This document shows, one piece after another, positions 17,519 to 26,804 of a DNA stretch of 64,000 nucleotides; position 1 is the stretch's first letter, and each line of letters starts with the position of its first letter. Under the pieces are notes generated by a model. That model was not told the DNA's origin. It saw only the letters and a list, made by a program, of their open reading frames with translations, and did not search any database. The position numbers and the translations under genes are program-made. Source of the stretch: JAIEPW01 sp964471915 (GTDB taxonomy: Bacteria; Acidobacteriota; Terriglobia; Bryobacterales; Bryobacteraceae). The stretch lies in contig CAYYID010000018.1 of NCBI GenBank assembly GCA_964471915.1, forward strand, positions 1 to 64,000. Direction: 5' to 3'.

Positions 17519-18916
17519 ATGAAACTGCGATTCTGGGGCGCCGCCCGCACGGTCACCGGCTCGATGCACGAGGTGGAAACCGGCGGACGCCGGTACCTGC
17601 TGGATTGCGGACTGTATCAGGGCAGGCGCAAGGAAGCCTTCGAGCGGAACAGCCGGTTTCCCTTCCCCGCGGCCTCGGTGGACGCGGTGCTCCTGTCGCA
17701 CGCGCACACGGACCATACCGGCAACCTGCCGACCCTGGTTAAGAACGGTTTCTCGGGTCCCATCTATGCGAGCGCGGCGACCGTGGACCTGTGCCACGCC
17801 ATGCTCGCCGACTCGGCTTACCTGCAGGAGCGCGATGCGCAGTTCCTGAACAAACGCCGCGCGCGCCGCCGGCTGATCGGCGAGCCGGACGGCGAGGACG
17901 TCCGTCCGCTCTACACCATCGAAGATGCCGAACGGACCTTCCCGCTGTTCCGTACCGTGCCCTTCGAGACTCCGCTGCGAGTGGCCGAGGGCCTGTCCTA
18001 TTCGATGAGCGACGCGGGGCACATGCTGGGGTCCGCGTCGCTGTTGCTCGAAGCCGACGGTGTGCGGCTGTGTTTTTCGGGCGACGTGGGCCGCAAAGGA
18101 CTGCCCATCATCCGGGATCCGCAACCGCCGCCCCAGGCCGATTACCTGATCCTCGAAAGCACTTACGGCGACCGGCTGCACCAGGATCTGGGTCCCGTGA
18201 AGGACCGGCTCGCGGACACCATTGTCCGCACCACCGCGCGGGGCGGCAAGATCATTGTGCCGGCCTTCGCGGTGGGCCGCACCCAGCAGCTGATCGTGCT
18301 GCTGCACGAGTTGACCCTCGAGAAGCGCATTCCGGCGGTGCCGGTCTTCGTCGACTCGCCGCTGGCGGTGAACGTCACAGAGGTGTTCCGCCGCCATCCC
18401 GATTGCTACGACGAGGAGACGCGGCGGCTGCTCGAAAGCACCGACGATCCCTTCGGCTTCGCGCGGCTGCGCTACATCCGCTCGGCCGAGGAGTCGAAGG
18501 CGCTGAACGATCTGCGCGGACCCATGGTGGTGATCTCGGCGTCCGGCATGTGCGAAGCGGGCCGGATCCTCCACCACTTGCGGAACTCCGTAGGAGACCC
18601 GCGCAACACGATCCTGATCACCGGCTTCCAGGCCGAGCATACGCTGGGGCGGAAGCTGGTGGACCGGCTGCCCGAAGTGCCCATCTTCGGCGAGCCGTAC
18701 CGGCTGCGCGCCGAGGTCGTGAAGCTGAATGAACTCAGCGGCCACGCCGATCAGCGGGAACTGCTCGCCTGGATGAAGCCGCTGGTGGGCCGGCTGAAGA
18801 AGGTGTTCCTGGTGCACGGCGAATTGCCGCAGGCGAACGCCCTGGCCGCAGCGATCCGCGAGGTCCACGGCGTGGAGGCAGTGGTGCCGGAGCGCGGCGA
18901 GTCCTTCGCGCTATAG
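17519..18916 (+). CDS. Metallo-beta-lactamase / beta-CASP RNA-processing nuclease family protein
   Basis: The 465-residue cytosolic protein resembles the CPSF73-like bacterial MBL-fold exonuclease group. It has the zinc motif HAHTDH at 61-66, a further ligand in SDAGHMLGSAS, the GDVGR aspartate motif, and a beta-CASP insert with FAVGRTQQLI and VFVDSPLAVNVTEVF. The C-terminal RMMBL region contains NELSGHADQRELL and VHGE. The lack of a signal peptide and the family identity point to RNA cleavage or turnover, but the substrate is not shown. It is divergent from the S9 peptidase (20 bp). Its stop overlaps the convergent gluzincin gene by 6 bp. Confidence 0.92.
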   Translation: MKLRFWGAARTVTGSMHEVETGGRRYLLDCGLYQGRRKEAFERNSRFPFPAASVDAVLLSHAHTDHTGNLPTLVKNGFSGPIYASAATVDLCHAMLADSAYLQERDAQFLNKRRARRRLIGEPDGEDVRPLYTIEDAERTFPLFRTVPFETPLRVAEGLSYSMSDAGHMLGSASLLLEADGVRLCFSGDVGRKGLPIIRDPQPPPQADYLILESTYGDRLHQDLGPVKDRLADTIVRTTARGGKIIVPAFAVGRTQQLIVLLHELTLEKRIPAVPVFVDSPLAVNVTEVFRRHPDCYDEETRRLLESTDDPFGFARLRYIRSAEESKALNDLRGPMVVISASGMCEAGRILHHLRNSVGDPRNTILITGFQAEHTLGRKLVDRLPEVPIFGEPYRLRAEVVKLNELSGHADQRELLAWMKPLVGRLKKVFLVHGELPQANALAAAIREVHGVEAVVPERGESFAL

Positions 18917-20134
18917 CCCGAGGCGGCGGTCGAGATCCGCGGTGATGGCGGGCAGCCGGTCCGGCGCGCGCAGCAGATTGCGAATCCCGAAAGCGGCGTG
19001 GTGCTCGAAGAACAGCTCCACGGCGCGCACGGACAGGGCATAGGCGACCGCGGCGTGATCGGCGCTCATGCGCGACCAGTCCTGCCCCAGGTTCTCCAGG
19101 CGCGGCAGTTTGGCGTCCTTGGCGAGCGCTTCGATCTTCGCGCGCACGGCCGCCGGCAACGCGTCGCCGGAGAAGCGCTGGGCCAGGCCCTCATGCAGCC
19201 AGGCGGGCCAGTGGCCGGTCATGGCGATACACGCGTGCACCGTCTCGTGCGCCAGCACGCGGCGCATCGAGTTCAACGAAGCGCCACTGGCCGGAAACGG
19301 GACCCGGATGCGGCCGTCGAACATGCCGCCGCTCCATTCCGCCGCGTCGGAACCCTTGCGATACGCCTCCGGGCTTTGCACGATCGCGACGACGCGCTCT
19401 AGCCCGTGGCAGCCGAGTTCCGCGGAGATACGGCCATACTCGGCGTCGAGGATCGCGAGCAGGTCGCGCGCGGTCTCCGGCGGCACGGCCTGGCCCTCAT
19501 AACGCAGCTGCACACGGAGCCCAACCAGGCGCTCGCGGCTCTGGTCCGCGCCGATTTCCTTCTCCACCTGGCGCTTCAGCCTTTCCAGATCGGGGTTCGC
19601 GTCGTACTTGAGCGATGCCTCCCACAGCGCGACGGCGCGGCGGGGATCGTCGGCGCGCCAGGAGGCGATGCCCGCCAGCGCCAGCAACCCCGGATCGCGC
19701 GGATAGACCCGTAGCTCCCGTTCGAGCAACTCCAGAGCCCGGCCCGGCTGGGAGTTCTGGATCAGGTTCGAGGCTTCGCCGATCGCCGGACTCTGGCTGC
19801 GCGTGCGGACCTGGGGCGTGGGCGCGCCGCGCTCCGGGGGCGCGGACCGGGCGGCGGCCGCCTGCAGGATCTGCTGGGCATCGGCCCACGCCGCGCGCTT
19901 GCGGCCCTCGTCAAACGATTCGAGCTCCGCCAGGTCGGCGCGGCGGACGTAGCCTTCCCCGGCGCCGGGGACCGCGACTTTGTAGCAATCCTCGCCGGCC
20001 ATCGCGAACCGCACTGTCACGGGCGTGCCCGCGGCAAGCTGGCGCACCACCGGGGCATCCCCACCGCAGGCGGACCGCAAGGGCGCCTCCTGGCGGATGG
20101 AGGCGGCCAGAAACAGCACGAGCCAGGGGGTCAC
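18911..20134 (-). CDS. Exported peptidase MA-like gluzincin with tetratricopeptide region
   Basis: The 407-residue protein starts at GTG 20134 with a short hydrophobic leader (TPWLVLFLAASIRQ). A basic, Ala-rich region and a TPR-like stretch (NLIQNSQPGRALELLERELR, about 125-185) follow. The C-terminal third is a gluzincin metallopeptidase: the zinc motif HETVH lies near residue 295, followed by WPAWLHEGLAQ, which supplies the downstream glutamate typical of the MA clan. The likely role is an exported or periplasmic protease of unknown substrate. A gap of 72 bp separates it from the upstream membrane-protein gene on the same strand. Confidence 0.82.
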   Translation of the reverse strand: MTPWLVLFLAASIRQEAPLRSACGGDAPVVRQLAAGTPVTVRFAMAGEDCYKVAVPGAGEGYVRRADLAELESFDEGRKRAAWADAQQILQAAAARSAPPERGAPTPQVRTRSQSPAIGEASNLIQNSQPGRALELLERELRVYPRDPGLLALAGIASWRADDPRRAVALWEASLKYDANPDLERLKRQVEKEIGADQSRERLVGLRVQLRYEGQAVPPETARDLLAILDAEYGRISAELGCHGLERVVAIVQSPEAYRKGSDAAEWSGGMFDGRIRVPFPASGASLNSMRRVLAHETVHACIAMTGHWPAWLHEGLAQRFSGDALPAAVRAKIEALAKDAKLPRLENLGQDWSRMSADHAAVAYALSVRAVELFFEHHAAFGIRNLLRAPDRLPAITADLDRRLGL

Positions 20135-20206
20135 AGTTCGAGGATGCGGGAATCCGCCGCCGAAGTCTCTCGGGGGAAGGCCCTAGAAAAACGCTCGGTC
20201 ACCACC

Positions 20207-21493
20207 TCAGCGCGCAAAGCCGAACCGGATCGCGCCATTGTTAATCTGGCTGGCCACCCAGTCCCAACCGGCCGCCGGAGCGGCGGCAGTCAGCATGATT
20301 ACGGCGCAAACCACGTACACGATCATGATGAAGGACCCCAGCCAAGTGTTCTGATCCAGGAAACTCTGCATGTCCGCGCTCGCGTTCTGGAATGTCCCGC
20401 TCGCGGCCGTGAACCCCATGCTGCTCAGGAGAGAACCGATCAGCGACAACAGCGCGGGCAGGCTCTGCACGATGCTGACGACTGCCAAGACGATGGCGGC
20501 TACGATGGCGGGAACCACCAGCGTCCCGGCGATGCCCACAGTGAGCGTCGAGGCGACGGCCCCGACGATCGCGACGATGATCATGGCGACCACCTGAAGG
20601 ATCGCGCTCATCGCTGCGCAGTTCTGGACGCCTTGCTGCGCCGCCTGCCGGGCAGCGGGTTCGAGCTTGGCCGCCAAGGCGAGGATGCTCTGCCGGATGG
20701 ACTCCCAGGAGTCTCCCGCGGCGGGAGCGAGTTTGCCGCGGGCGTCGGCTTTCTCGCGCTGGGCGCGGCGCATCGTCTCGGCGAGGTTGTGCGGCAGCGC
20801 AAGTTCCCTGGCCTGCCCCGCCGAGCGGATTGCTGCGTCAAAGTGATTCTCAGCCAGCGCCGGCGTGTTCCGAACCTGCGGGCCTAGATTTCCGGCGGGC
20901 CGGGAGGCCCGGGTCAACTCGCGGATCCGGTCGCCGATGCGCCGGATTTCCGGTTCCAGCGACTGGACCATCGCCCAAGCGGCGGGCGCTTGTTCTCCCG
21001 CGACGACAATCTCGACCTGCGCGCCTGCGCCGGCTCCGGAACCGGCGCCAAAGATCGCCGTCAACAGCGACCCGAACTGGTTCAGCGTGGTCACCCGCGT
21101 CCCGTTGATCATGATCCGGGTCCGCCCCGGGGGACCCCAGTTCAGGACGATCGGCGGTTGCGGCAGCCCCAGCGGCGCCGGCACGAAGGGTACGGTCAGT
21201 TGGTGCCGTTTGTTTTCCACCTGCTCCGTCACCTGCGCCTCCAGCGCCATCACGTCGGTTGCATCGTAGACGCGTTGCTGGAGGGTGCCGACAGTCACCG
21301 TCCGGGAGTCGCGCCAGTCGTTCGTCCGCCCGGAGAAGTCCCCGTTGGCATCGGTTCGCCCGGTCCAGATCGTGTCGTTGCTGTTGTCAGCATCCCGGTC
21401 GATCATGCTGATCGACACGCCGCCCGCGGGTAGCGCCGTCCCCCAGAGTCCGGGCATATACAGGACCTTCCCGCGCACATCCACTTGACCCAT
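20207..21493 (-). CDS. Unrecognised protein: transthyretin-like N-terminus plus C-terminal membrane helices
   Basis: The 428-residue protein is not recognised as a known family. The ATG at 21493 follows GGGAGG by 6 nt. There is no signal peptide. Residues 1-70 look like a TTR/CNA-B-type beta-sandwich (VDVRGKVLY, then IDRDADNSNDTIWTGRTDANG). Residues about 145-165 are Gly/Ala-rich. Residues 170-290 are helical and charged. About 295-350 is a long Gly/Ala/Val/Ile stretch with small-residue spacing (IIVAIVGAVASTLTVGIAG), and about 395-415 is another hydrophobic helix. The combination of a cytosolic start and late hydrophobic hairpins suggests a membrane-inserting or membrane-bound protein. Neighbours give no clue. 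Confidence 0.75.
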   Translation of the reverse strand: MGQVDVRGKVLYMPGLWGTALPAGGVSISMIDRDADNSNDTIWTGRTDANGDFSGRTNDWRDSRTVTVGTLQQRVYDATDVMALEAQVTEQVENKRHQLTVPFVPAPLGLPQPPIVLNWGPPGRTRIMINGTRVTTLNQFGSLLTAIFGAGSGAGAGAQVEIVVAGEQAPAAWAMVQSLEPEIRRIGDRIRELTRASRPAGNLGPQVRNTPALAENHFDAAIRSAGQARELALPHNLAETMRRAQREKADARGKLAPAAGDSWESIRQSILALAAKLEPAARQAAQQGVQNCAAMSAILQVVAMIIVAIVGAVASTLTVGIAGTLVVPAIVAAIVLAVVSIVQSLPALLSLIGSLLSSMGFTAASGTFQNASADMQSFLDQNTWLGSFIMIVYVVCAVIMLTAAAPAAGWDWVASQINNGAIRFGFAR

Positions 21494-21684
21494 TCCGGGC
21501 CTCCCTCGGGCCGGATTGCCGGCCGGATTTTCTGCTCTTCCGGTTACAGCGGAACCCGGGCGCGAAAGGGATCAAACCGTGAGAAAAGTTCTACCGCGAG
21601 GTGGAAACCCCCGCGATTGCCGGCTGGGAGACCCGACGGGCTGGAACCGGGTGCCCGGGATCCTCGCGAATCCGCCGTTCGCGC

Positions 21685-21690
21685 TAGCAT
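21685..21690 (+). promoter_or_regulatory. Candidate -10 box for the ASCH gene
   Basis: TAGCAT lies 8 nt before the ATG at 21699. No Shine-Dalgarno is seen. The rest of the 205-bp gap 21494-21698 shows nothing beyond the Shine-Dalgarno of the divergent gene. Confidence 0.35.
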
Positions 21691-21698
21691 GACCCTGC

Positions 21699-21977
21699 AT
21701 GCAGTTTGCGAAACACCTTCGAGGAGGCGTGCGCCGCGGGTTCATCACCTGCACCGTGCGGATCTGGAAGCACCCGCGGGTTAAGGTGGGCGGCCGGTAC
21801 CGCATGGGCGACGGCGCGGTGGTCGTCGAGTCCATCGAGCCGATCTCGCTCGGCGACATCACCGAGGAACTTGCGATCGAGTCCGGTTTCCCGAGCCGGC
21901 GGGATCTGCTCCAGGTGGCAAAACACGGGTCCGGCGATAACGTGTACTTGATTCGCTTTCGTTTCGTCGCCGCCTGA
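21699..21977 (+). CDS. ASCH-domain protein
   Basis: The 92-residue protein is built almost entirely of an ASCH (PUA-like) fold. VRIWKHPRVKVGGRYRMGDG is the conserved core, followed by VVVESIEPISLGDIT and ELAIESGFPSRRDLLQVAKH, where family members read SGF.s..ELl. ASCH proteins are thought to bind RNA or modified nucleotides; some are amidohydrolases acting on N4-acetylcytidine. No catalytic set can be confirmed here, so the role is inferred from the fold only. The next gene begins 22 bp downstream but has its own -10-like hexamer. Confidence 0.8.
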   Translation: MQFAKHLRGGVRRGFITCTVRIWKHPRVKVGGRYRMGDGAVVVESIEPISLGDITEELAIESGFPSRRDLLQVAKHGSGDNVYLIRFRFVAA

Positions 21978-21987
21978 CCTCGAAGGC

Positions 21988-21993
21988 TATGCT
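21988..21993 (+). promoter_or_regulatory. Candidate -10 box for the DHCW cupin gene
   Basis: TATGCT lies 6 nt before the ATG at 22000, in the 22-bp gap after the ASCH gene. Confidence 0.4.
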
Positions 21994-21999
21994 GGAACC

Positions 22000-22329
22000 A
22001 TGCAGATGCCCGCCGCGCCGATGTCGATCACCGATTGGAAAACCGTGCCGGTGACGCGTCACGCCGGGGATGCCGGGTACGCCCTGTGGCGCACGCGCGA
22101 GTTCGGCGGCATCCGGGTCCGGATGGTCGAGTACTCGCCGGGCTACCGCGCCGACCATTGGTGCGCCAAGGGCCATGTGCTGCTGTGCCTGGAAGGCTCA
22201 CTGGAAGTGACGGTGCGCGACGGCCCGGTCTACCAGCTTGGCCCCGGGCAGAGCTACCACGTCGGTGACGGCGACCCGCCCCACCGGAGCCATAGCCCCG
22301 CCGGCGCGCAGCTGTTTATCGTCGACTGA
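22000..22329 (+). CDS. DHCW-motif cupin fold protein
   Basis: The 109-residue single-domain cupin contains the diagnostic DHWCAKGHVLLCLEG block (residues about 54-68), which gives the DHCW group its name. Residues 75-109 hold the second cupin motif (GPGQSYHVGDGDPPHRS). His and Cys residues in these motifs are likely metal ligands, but no reaction is established for the group. The ATG at 22000 is used here; an internal ATG at 22021 (MSITDW) is possible. It is small, cytosolic and probably transcribed on its own. Confidence 0.85.
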   Translation: MQMPAAPMSITDWKTVPVTRHAGDAGYALWRTREFGGIRVRMVEYSPGYRADHWCAKGHVLLCLEGSLEVTVRDGPVYQLGPGQSYHVGDGDPPHRSHSPAGAQLFIVD

Positions 22330-22370
22330 GCTACCTGTAGCCCCGCCCCGACTCCGACGATGGATCTCTC

Positions 22371-22637
22371 ATGGGTGTCTCCCTGAAAGCCTGGACGCTC
22401 GCCGTGGGCGCCACCGGGTTCCTGACCGGGTACGTCGGCCCCATCGTGCTGACACCGGGGTCCAATCAGGGTCCCTTGCTCGGGATCTTCCTCACTGGAC
22501 CGGGGGGCCTCGTGCTGGGCGCGGTGATGGGGCTAGTCATGAAACTGCTCGGCGTCCGTCACGAAGTCTCCCTGGCGTGGCTGGCCGGCACGTGCGCCGT
22601 GGCCGCGATGGCGACGGTGTTCTTGTGCGTTTCCTAG
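22371..22637 (+). CDS. Small membrane protein, unrecognised
   Basis: This 88-residue hydrophobic protein has three probable membrane helices (about 6-27, 38-59 and 66-88), joined by a Gly/Pro/Asn loop (TPGSNQGPLLG) and a short basic loop (KLLGVRHE). It has no recognised family. It sits 41 bp after the DHCW cupin gene and stops 7 bp before the convergent receptor gene ends. The coding case rests on hydrophobic periodicity and codon use similar to its neighbours. Confidence 0.6.
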   Translation: MGVSLKAWTLAVGATGFLTGYVGPIVLTPGSNQGPLLGIFLTGPGGLVLGAVMGLVMKLLGVRHEVSLAWLAGTCAVAAMATVFLCVS

Positions 22638-22644
22638 CTGCCCG

Positions 22645-25600
22645 TCAGAAGTAGATCTTCACCGCGAGCTGCACGTTCCGCGGATCGCCGGTCGAGTCGA
22701 TTACGCCGAAGCCGACGCCGCCCAGCGCCGTTCCCGGCAGCCCGAAGTTGGCCCGGTTGAACGAGTTGAACGCCTCCAGGCGCAGTTGTGTCCGAATCCG
22801 CTCGGTGATCTGGAAGTTCTTGTGCACCGCGAGGTCCACGTTGGCCTGATTGGGCCCGCGCAACCCGGGAATGGTCCGTCCGGCGTTGCCGATCTGGAAC
22901 AGCGCCGGCGGCGCGAACGCCGCTGGGTTGAACCACGCGCGGATGCGGTCCTGCTTGGACGTCGCGGTGGTTTGGACATCGCCGACGATGTTGGGCCGCA
23001 GCCCGCGGTAAGCGAGCCCCGGGGTCACCGTCGCGGCGGTGCTGATCGAGAGCGGAAAACCCCGCTGGAACGAGACGATGGCGTTGATGTTCCACCCCCC
23101 CGCCACCCAGTCGAGCACCTTGCTGGTGTTGCCGAACTTGCGGCCCTTGCCCACCGGCACCGCCCACAGCACGCTCGACACGAACCGGTGCCGCGCGTCG
23201 ATCGTGGACAGCGCTTTGTCCAACCGCCGGTTGTTCATGTCCTGGTAGTTGGGCACCTGGACGCTGGCCGCGGCCTGGATCGCCGAGATGTCGTCGATCA
23301 GCTTCGAGAAGCTGTAAGACGCCTGGAAGTTCAGGTCGTTCGCAAAGCGCCGCTCCACCTTTAGCTGCAGCGAATGATAGGACGAATGGGCGTCGTTGGC
23401 AAAGAAGCTCTGGATCGCTCCGAACTGGGGATAGGGACGCAGCAGTTGCGCCACGGTCAGCGTCGGGGTGGCAAGCACCCCTCCGGCGGGCGGCCGCTGC
23501 GCCACCGGGAGCGTCAGGAAGGGATTGGCCACCCGGGTATTCAGCGCCGTCGCGCCCAGCGCGCGCGTGGCATCGTCGATCTGGTTCAGGTCGGTGGTGC
23601 CGCCGAGGATGCCGATGCCGGCCGAGCCCAGGTAGGCGATTTCCGAAATCAAGCGGCCGGGCAGCTCCCGCTGGATATTGAAGTTCCACTGCGCGGACTT
23701 CGGGTTGCGCAGCGCCCGCAACCGCGTGGGCAGCGTCGCCAGGCCATAAGAAGTCAGCGCGCCGAGCGAGTCTCCGGGCACCGGCAGGATTCCATTCGGG
23801 TACGGGTTCGAGAGCGAGGCGTCCGGGTTCGGTGTCACGCCGTTGTCGAGCGAAGCGTTGTAGGTGGTGGCCTGCGATTCCGTGATCATCGCCAGCGTCG
23901 CGGCGGTAATGCCGCCGCCGGTCATCGGCGCGTAGAAGATGCCCGCGCCGGTGCGGATCACGGTCTTGTCGTTGAGCTTGTAGGCGATGCCGAGCCGCGG
24001 CGCGAAGTTGTTCCAGTCCGGATTGCTCAGGTAGCTCGTGTCACTGCCGCCGCGGCCGATAAACTGCACAGCGCCGCTGAGCGGGCCGTTGCGTCCCGGC
24101 ACCGCCACGCCGCCGATCGTCTGCGGCGCGAGGATCACCCCCGGGGCCGCCGGGAACGGCGCGAGCGTCGCGAAGTTGGTCATGCGGTTGAAGCGCTCCC
24201 GCGTCGGCAGATCGCTTTCATAGCGCAACCCGAGGTTCAAGGTCAGCTTCTTGGTAATCGCCCAGTCGTCCTGGAAGAACACACCGAAGTTGTGGTTGCT
24301 CGCCGCCAGGCGCGGCACGATGCCGATGCGCCCCGCGGCAGGGATGCCGAGCAGCATGGACGCAATCGCGTCGCCGCTCGCAGTGTCGGCCGCCGTGCGC
24401 GCCGTGAAGCTCCGGGTGAAGCTGAAGTTCCCCGCCGGGTCGTCGGCGCGGAAGTTATTCACCTGGTAGACCCGGAACGTGCCGCCCCACTTGATGTTGT
24501 GGCGCCCGCGGTTCATGCTCACGTCGCCGCCCCACGCGAAGTTGTTCTGGTAAGTCTGGGTGACGCCGAAGTTCACCAGCGGCCCCAGCGGGGAGTAGCC
24601 GGTCGCCGAGAAGGACGGGAAAACGTTGCCTTCGCCGGTCGCCGTGGCGATGTAAGACGGAAACCCAAGCGTCGTCGGATCGAAGCCCGCCGAGGGCTGG
24701 GTGCGGACCAGCTCGCTGCGCGAAGCGCCGGCGTTGGCGTGGGCCACGGTGCGGGGGCTGATGGTGAAGACGTAGTCCGCGACCATCGACCACGGGCGGT
24801 TCTTCTGGAAGCCATTGGTGGTGGTGGTGCCGAGGCTGCCCGGGAACGTGCCGGCCGCCTCGATGTCGTCCCAGTTCCGCGACAGGCGGAAGTAGGTCTG
24901 GTGCCGCTCGTTGATCGCGTAATCGAGGCGCGTCACCAACTGGCGCTCCAGCGTCGTCGTCGGCGAGTTCACCGCGTAGTTGTTCAGCAGCCCGGGGCGG
25001 TTCGGCTCCGGATAATACGTAATCACGCGCTGCGCCACCCGGTCCTGCTGCGCCTGCGGAATCTGGTTGTTCGGGAACGGCGTGCGGGTACCCGCACCCG
25101 GAATGTAGATCAGGTTCGGCAGCTCGCCGAAGTCCCCGCGGCGCATCCGCGCGGTCGGCACCGTGGATTGCAGCAGGTTCGCGTTGCTGATCTTGAGCAT
25201 TTCGAAGTTCGCGAAGAAGAACAGCTTGTTCTTCACGATGGGCCCGCCGTAGTTGCCGCCGAACTGGTTGTAGCGCAGCTTCTCCTTGCCGGTGCGCTGC
25301 GCGTTGGCGAAGAACGCCGCCGCGTCCAATGCGTCGTTGCGGAAGAACTCCCACACGGTGCCCCGGAACTGGTTGGTGCCCGAGCGCGTGGTGAAGGTGA
25401 GCGTCCCGCCGCCAGACCGGCCGAACTCCGCCGAATAGGCGTTGGTCAGAATCCGGAACTCCTGCACCGCGTCCGGCGACGGCTTGAACGCCGGCCAGTT
25501 GTCGGCCCGGCCGTTAATGTCGACGCCATCCACCAGCACTTGGTTGGTGAGGGCGCGCCCCCCCGCCACCGAGAACGCGACAGCCGACGCCAGGTTCGGA

Positions 25601-26118
25601 TTCGCTCCCCGGGAGCCCGGCGTCGTCGTCACCGACGCATTCAACTGCGCTAGCTGATAGGGGTTGCGCCCGTTCAGCGGCAGCTGATCCACCGTCCGCC
25701 GGTCGATCATGGAGCTGACCGCCGCCGTGCTGGTCTCGATCTGCGAGACATTCTCGGTGACGTTCACCGTCTCCTGCACGGAGCCCGGCTTCAGACTCAC
25801 CGTCACGGTCGCCACCTGACTCACTTCGAGCGTGATCCCCGTCTGGCGGTACGTCGAGAAACCCTCGAGCTTCACCTGCAACGAGTAGCTGCCCGGGTCG
25901 AGCACCGGGAAAATCGCGATTCCGGCGCCGTCGCTCACCGCGCTCTTCTCGATGCCGCGGGCCACATCGGTCAGCGTGACTTGCGCGTTCGGAATCATTG
26001 CCCCGGACGGATCAGTCACCTCCACACGGAGGCTCGCCGCCGCCTGCCCGAACGCGGCGCCGGTCCCAGCGAGCAGCAGCACGGACACCAAACAAGCATG
26101 AAATACGGGTCGCATCAT
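22645..26118 (-). CDS. TonB-dependent receptor, Oar-like, coupled to a TetR regulator
   Basis: The 1157-residue outer-membrane receptor begins at ATG 26118. AAGGAG sits 5 nt upstream, and this start opens a signal peptide (MRPVFHACLVSVLLLAG, cleaved near FGQA); the open frame further upstream is the antisense-shifted tetR region. Domains: carboxypeptidase-regulatory fold (about 30-115), plug (about 125-245, with QLPLNGRNPYQLAQLNA and FSVAGGRALTNQVLVDGVD), then a long barrel ending in a C-terminal aromatic residue (VKIYF). Start and tetR stop share ATGA (4-bp overlap), so its translation is linked to the regulator. Substrate unknown. Confidence 0.93.
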   Translation of the reverse strand: MMRPVFHACLVSVLLLAGTGAAFGQAAASLRVEVTDPSGAMIPNAQVTLTDVARGIEKSAVSDGAGIAIFPVLDPGSYSLQVKLEGFSTYRQTGITLEVSQVATVTVSLKPGSVQETVNVTENVSQIETSTAAVSSMIDRRTVDQLPLNGRNPYQLAQLNASVTTTPGSRGANPNLASAVAFSVAGGRALTNQVLVDGVDINGRADNWPAFKPSPDAVQEFRILTNAYSAEFGRSGGGTLTFTTRSGTNQFRGTVWEFFRNDALDAAAFFANAQRTGKEKLRYNQFGGNYGGPIVKNKLFFFANFEMLKISNANLLQSTVPTARMRRGDFGELPNLIYIPGAGTRTPFPNNQIPQAQQDRVAQRVITYYPEPNRPGLLNNYAVNSPTTTLERQLVTRLDYAINERHQTYFRLSRNWDDIEAAGTFPGSLGTTTTNGFQKNRPWSMVADYVFTISPRTVAHANAGASRSELVRTQPSAGFDPTTLGFPSYIATATGEGNVFPSFSATGYSPLGPLVNFGVTQTYQNNFAWGGDVSMNRGRHNIKWGGTFRVYQVNNFRADDPAGNFSFTRSFTARTAADTASGDAIASMLLGIPAAGRIGIVPRLAASNHNFGVFFQDDWAITKKLTLNLGLRYESDLPTRERFNRMTNFATLAPFPAAPGVILAPQTIGGVAVPGRNGPLSGAVQFIGRGGSDTSYLSNPDWNNFAPRLGIAYKLNDKTVIRTGAGIFYAPMTGGGITAATLAMITESQATTYNASLDNGVTPNPDASLSNPYPNGILPVPGDSLGALTSYGLATLPTRLRALRNPKSAQWNFNIQRELPGRLISEIAYLGSAGIGILGGTTDLNQIDDATRALGATALNTRVANPFLTLPVAQRPPAGGVLATPTLTVAQLLRPYPQFGAIQSFFANDAHSSYHSLQLKVERRFANDLNFQASYSFSKLIDDISAIQAAASVQVPNYQDMNNRRLDKALSTIDARHRFVSSVLWAVPVGKGRKFGNTSKVLDWVAGGWNINAIVSFQRGFPLSISTAATVTPGLAYRGLRPNIVGDVQTTATSKQDRIRAWFNPAAFAPPALFQIGNAGRTIPGLRGPNQANVDLAVHKNFQITERIRTQLRLEAFNSFNRANFGLPGTALGGVGFGVIDSTGDPRNVQLAVKIYF

Positions 26119-26783
26119 GAAAGCTCCTTGGGGATCCGGTTGCGCCTCCGCGGTGGCGCGCCGAGGACGGGCGCGCACACCCACCGGACCATGTTCTCGA
26201 TCACTTCCTGCCGGCTCAGGCGGCCGCCCGGCCGGTACCACTGCGCCAGCCACACCATCGCGCCGAAGAAATTCATCGCCGCCACGCTGGCGTCGATCGG
26301 GGCGTACCGCCCGTGGTCGATCAATTCCTGGATGGTCGCGCGGACGAACCGGTAGAAGTTCCAGCGCGCCGCCGCGGCCTCGCGCTGCCGCGCCGGAGAC
26401 AATTCCCGCGACTCGTGCACCAGCGTCGTCACCTGCGGCCCCACCCCGCTGCCATCCTCGGCGCCCACGACGAAACCGGCGTACTGGCGCGCCAGCACCG
26501 CCAGCCGCTCCGCCGGATCGGGCGTGGCCCGCGCCGGCGCGATCACCTGCTCCGTGAGCCGGTCCATGCCATGGCGGACGATCTCGTAGAGCAGGTCTTC
26601 TTTGCTCCGGATGTGGTGGTAGATCCCCGACTTCGCCAGCCCCACCGCCTGCGCGACTTCGGTGAGCGTCGTCGCCTGGTAGCCCTTGCGCACGATCAAC
26701 TCCGCGGCGGCATTGTAGATGCTGTCGAGCATCCGCTGGCTGGCGGGGCGTCGCGCGGGAGCGGGACGGGCGGTCGCGGGCAT
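26115..26783 (-). CDS. TetR/AcrR-family transcriptional regulator
   Basis: The 222-residue repressor-type regulator has an N-terminal basic arm, then a TetR HTH (residues about 17-65: NAAAELIVRKGYQATTLTEV, then GLAKSGIYHHIRSKEDLL), followed by an all-helical ligand-binding domain ending in a tail rich in Arg and Pro. It is cotranscribed with the TonB receptor, whose ATG overlaps its stop. A perfect 24-bp palindrome stands 21 bp before its start codon, the usual place for an autoregulatory operator. By inference the ligand is related to whatever the receptor takes up. Confidence 0.92.
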   Translation of the reverse strand: MPATARPAPARRPASQRMLDSIYNAAAELIVRKGYQATTLTEVAQAVGLAKSGIYHHIRSKEDLLYEIVRHGMDRLTEQVIAPARATPDPAERLAVLARQYAGFVVGAEDGSGVGPQVTTLVHESRELSPARQREAAAARWNFYRFVRATIQELIDHGRYAPIDASVAAMNFFGAMVWLAQWYRPGGRLSRQEVIENMVRWVCAPVLGAPPRRRNRIPKELS

Positions 26784-26804
26784 GGAGATCGGACCCCTTT
26801 GTCA

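Noticed and set aside
23374..25653. 759-codon open frame on the plus strand
   Set aside because: Antisense to the second TonB receptor, Arg/His-rich, with no domain.
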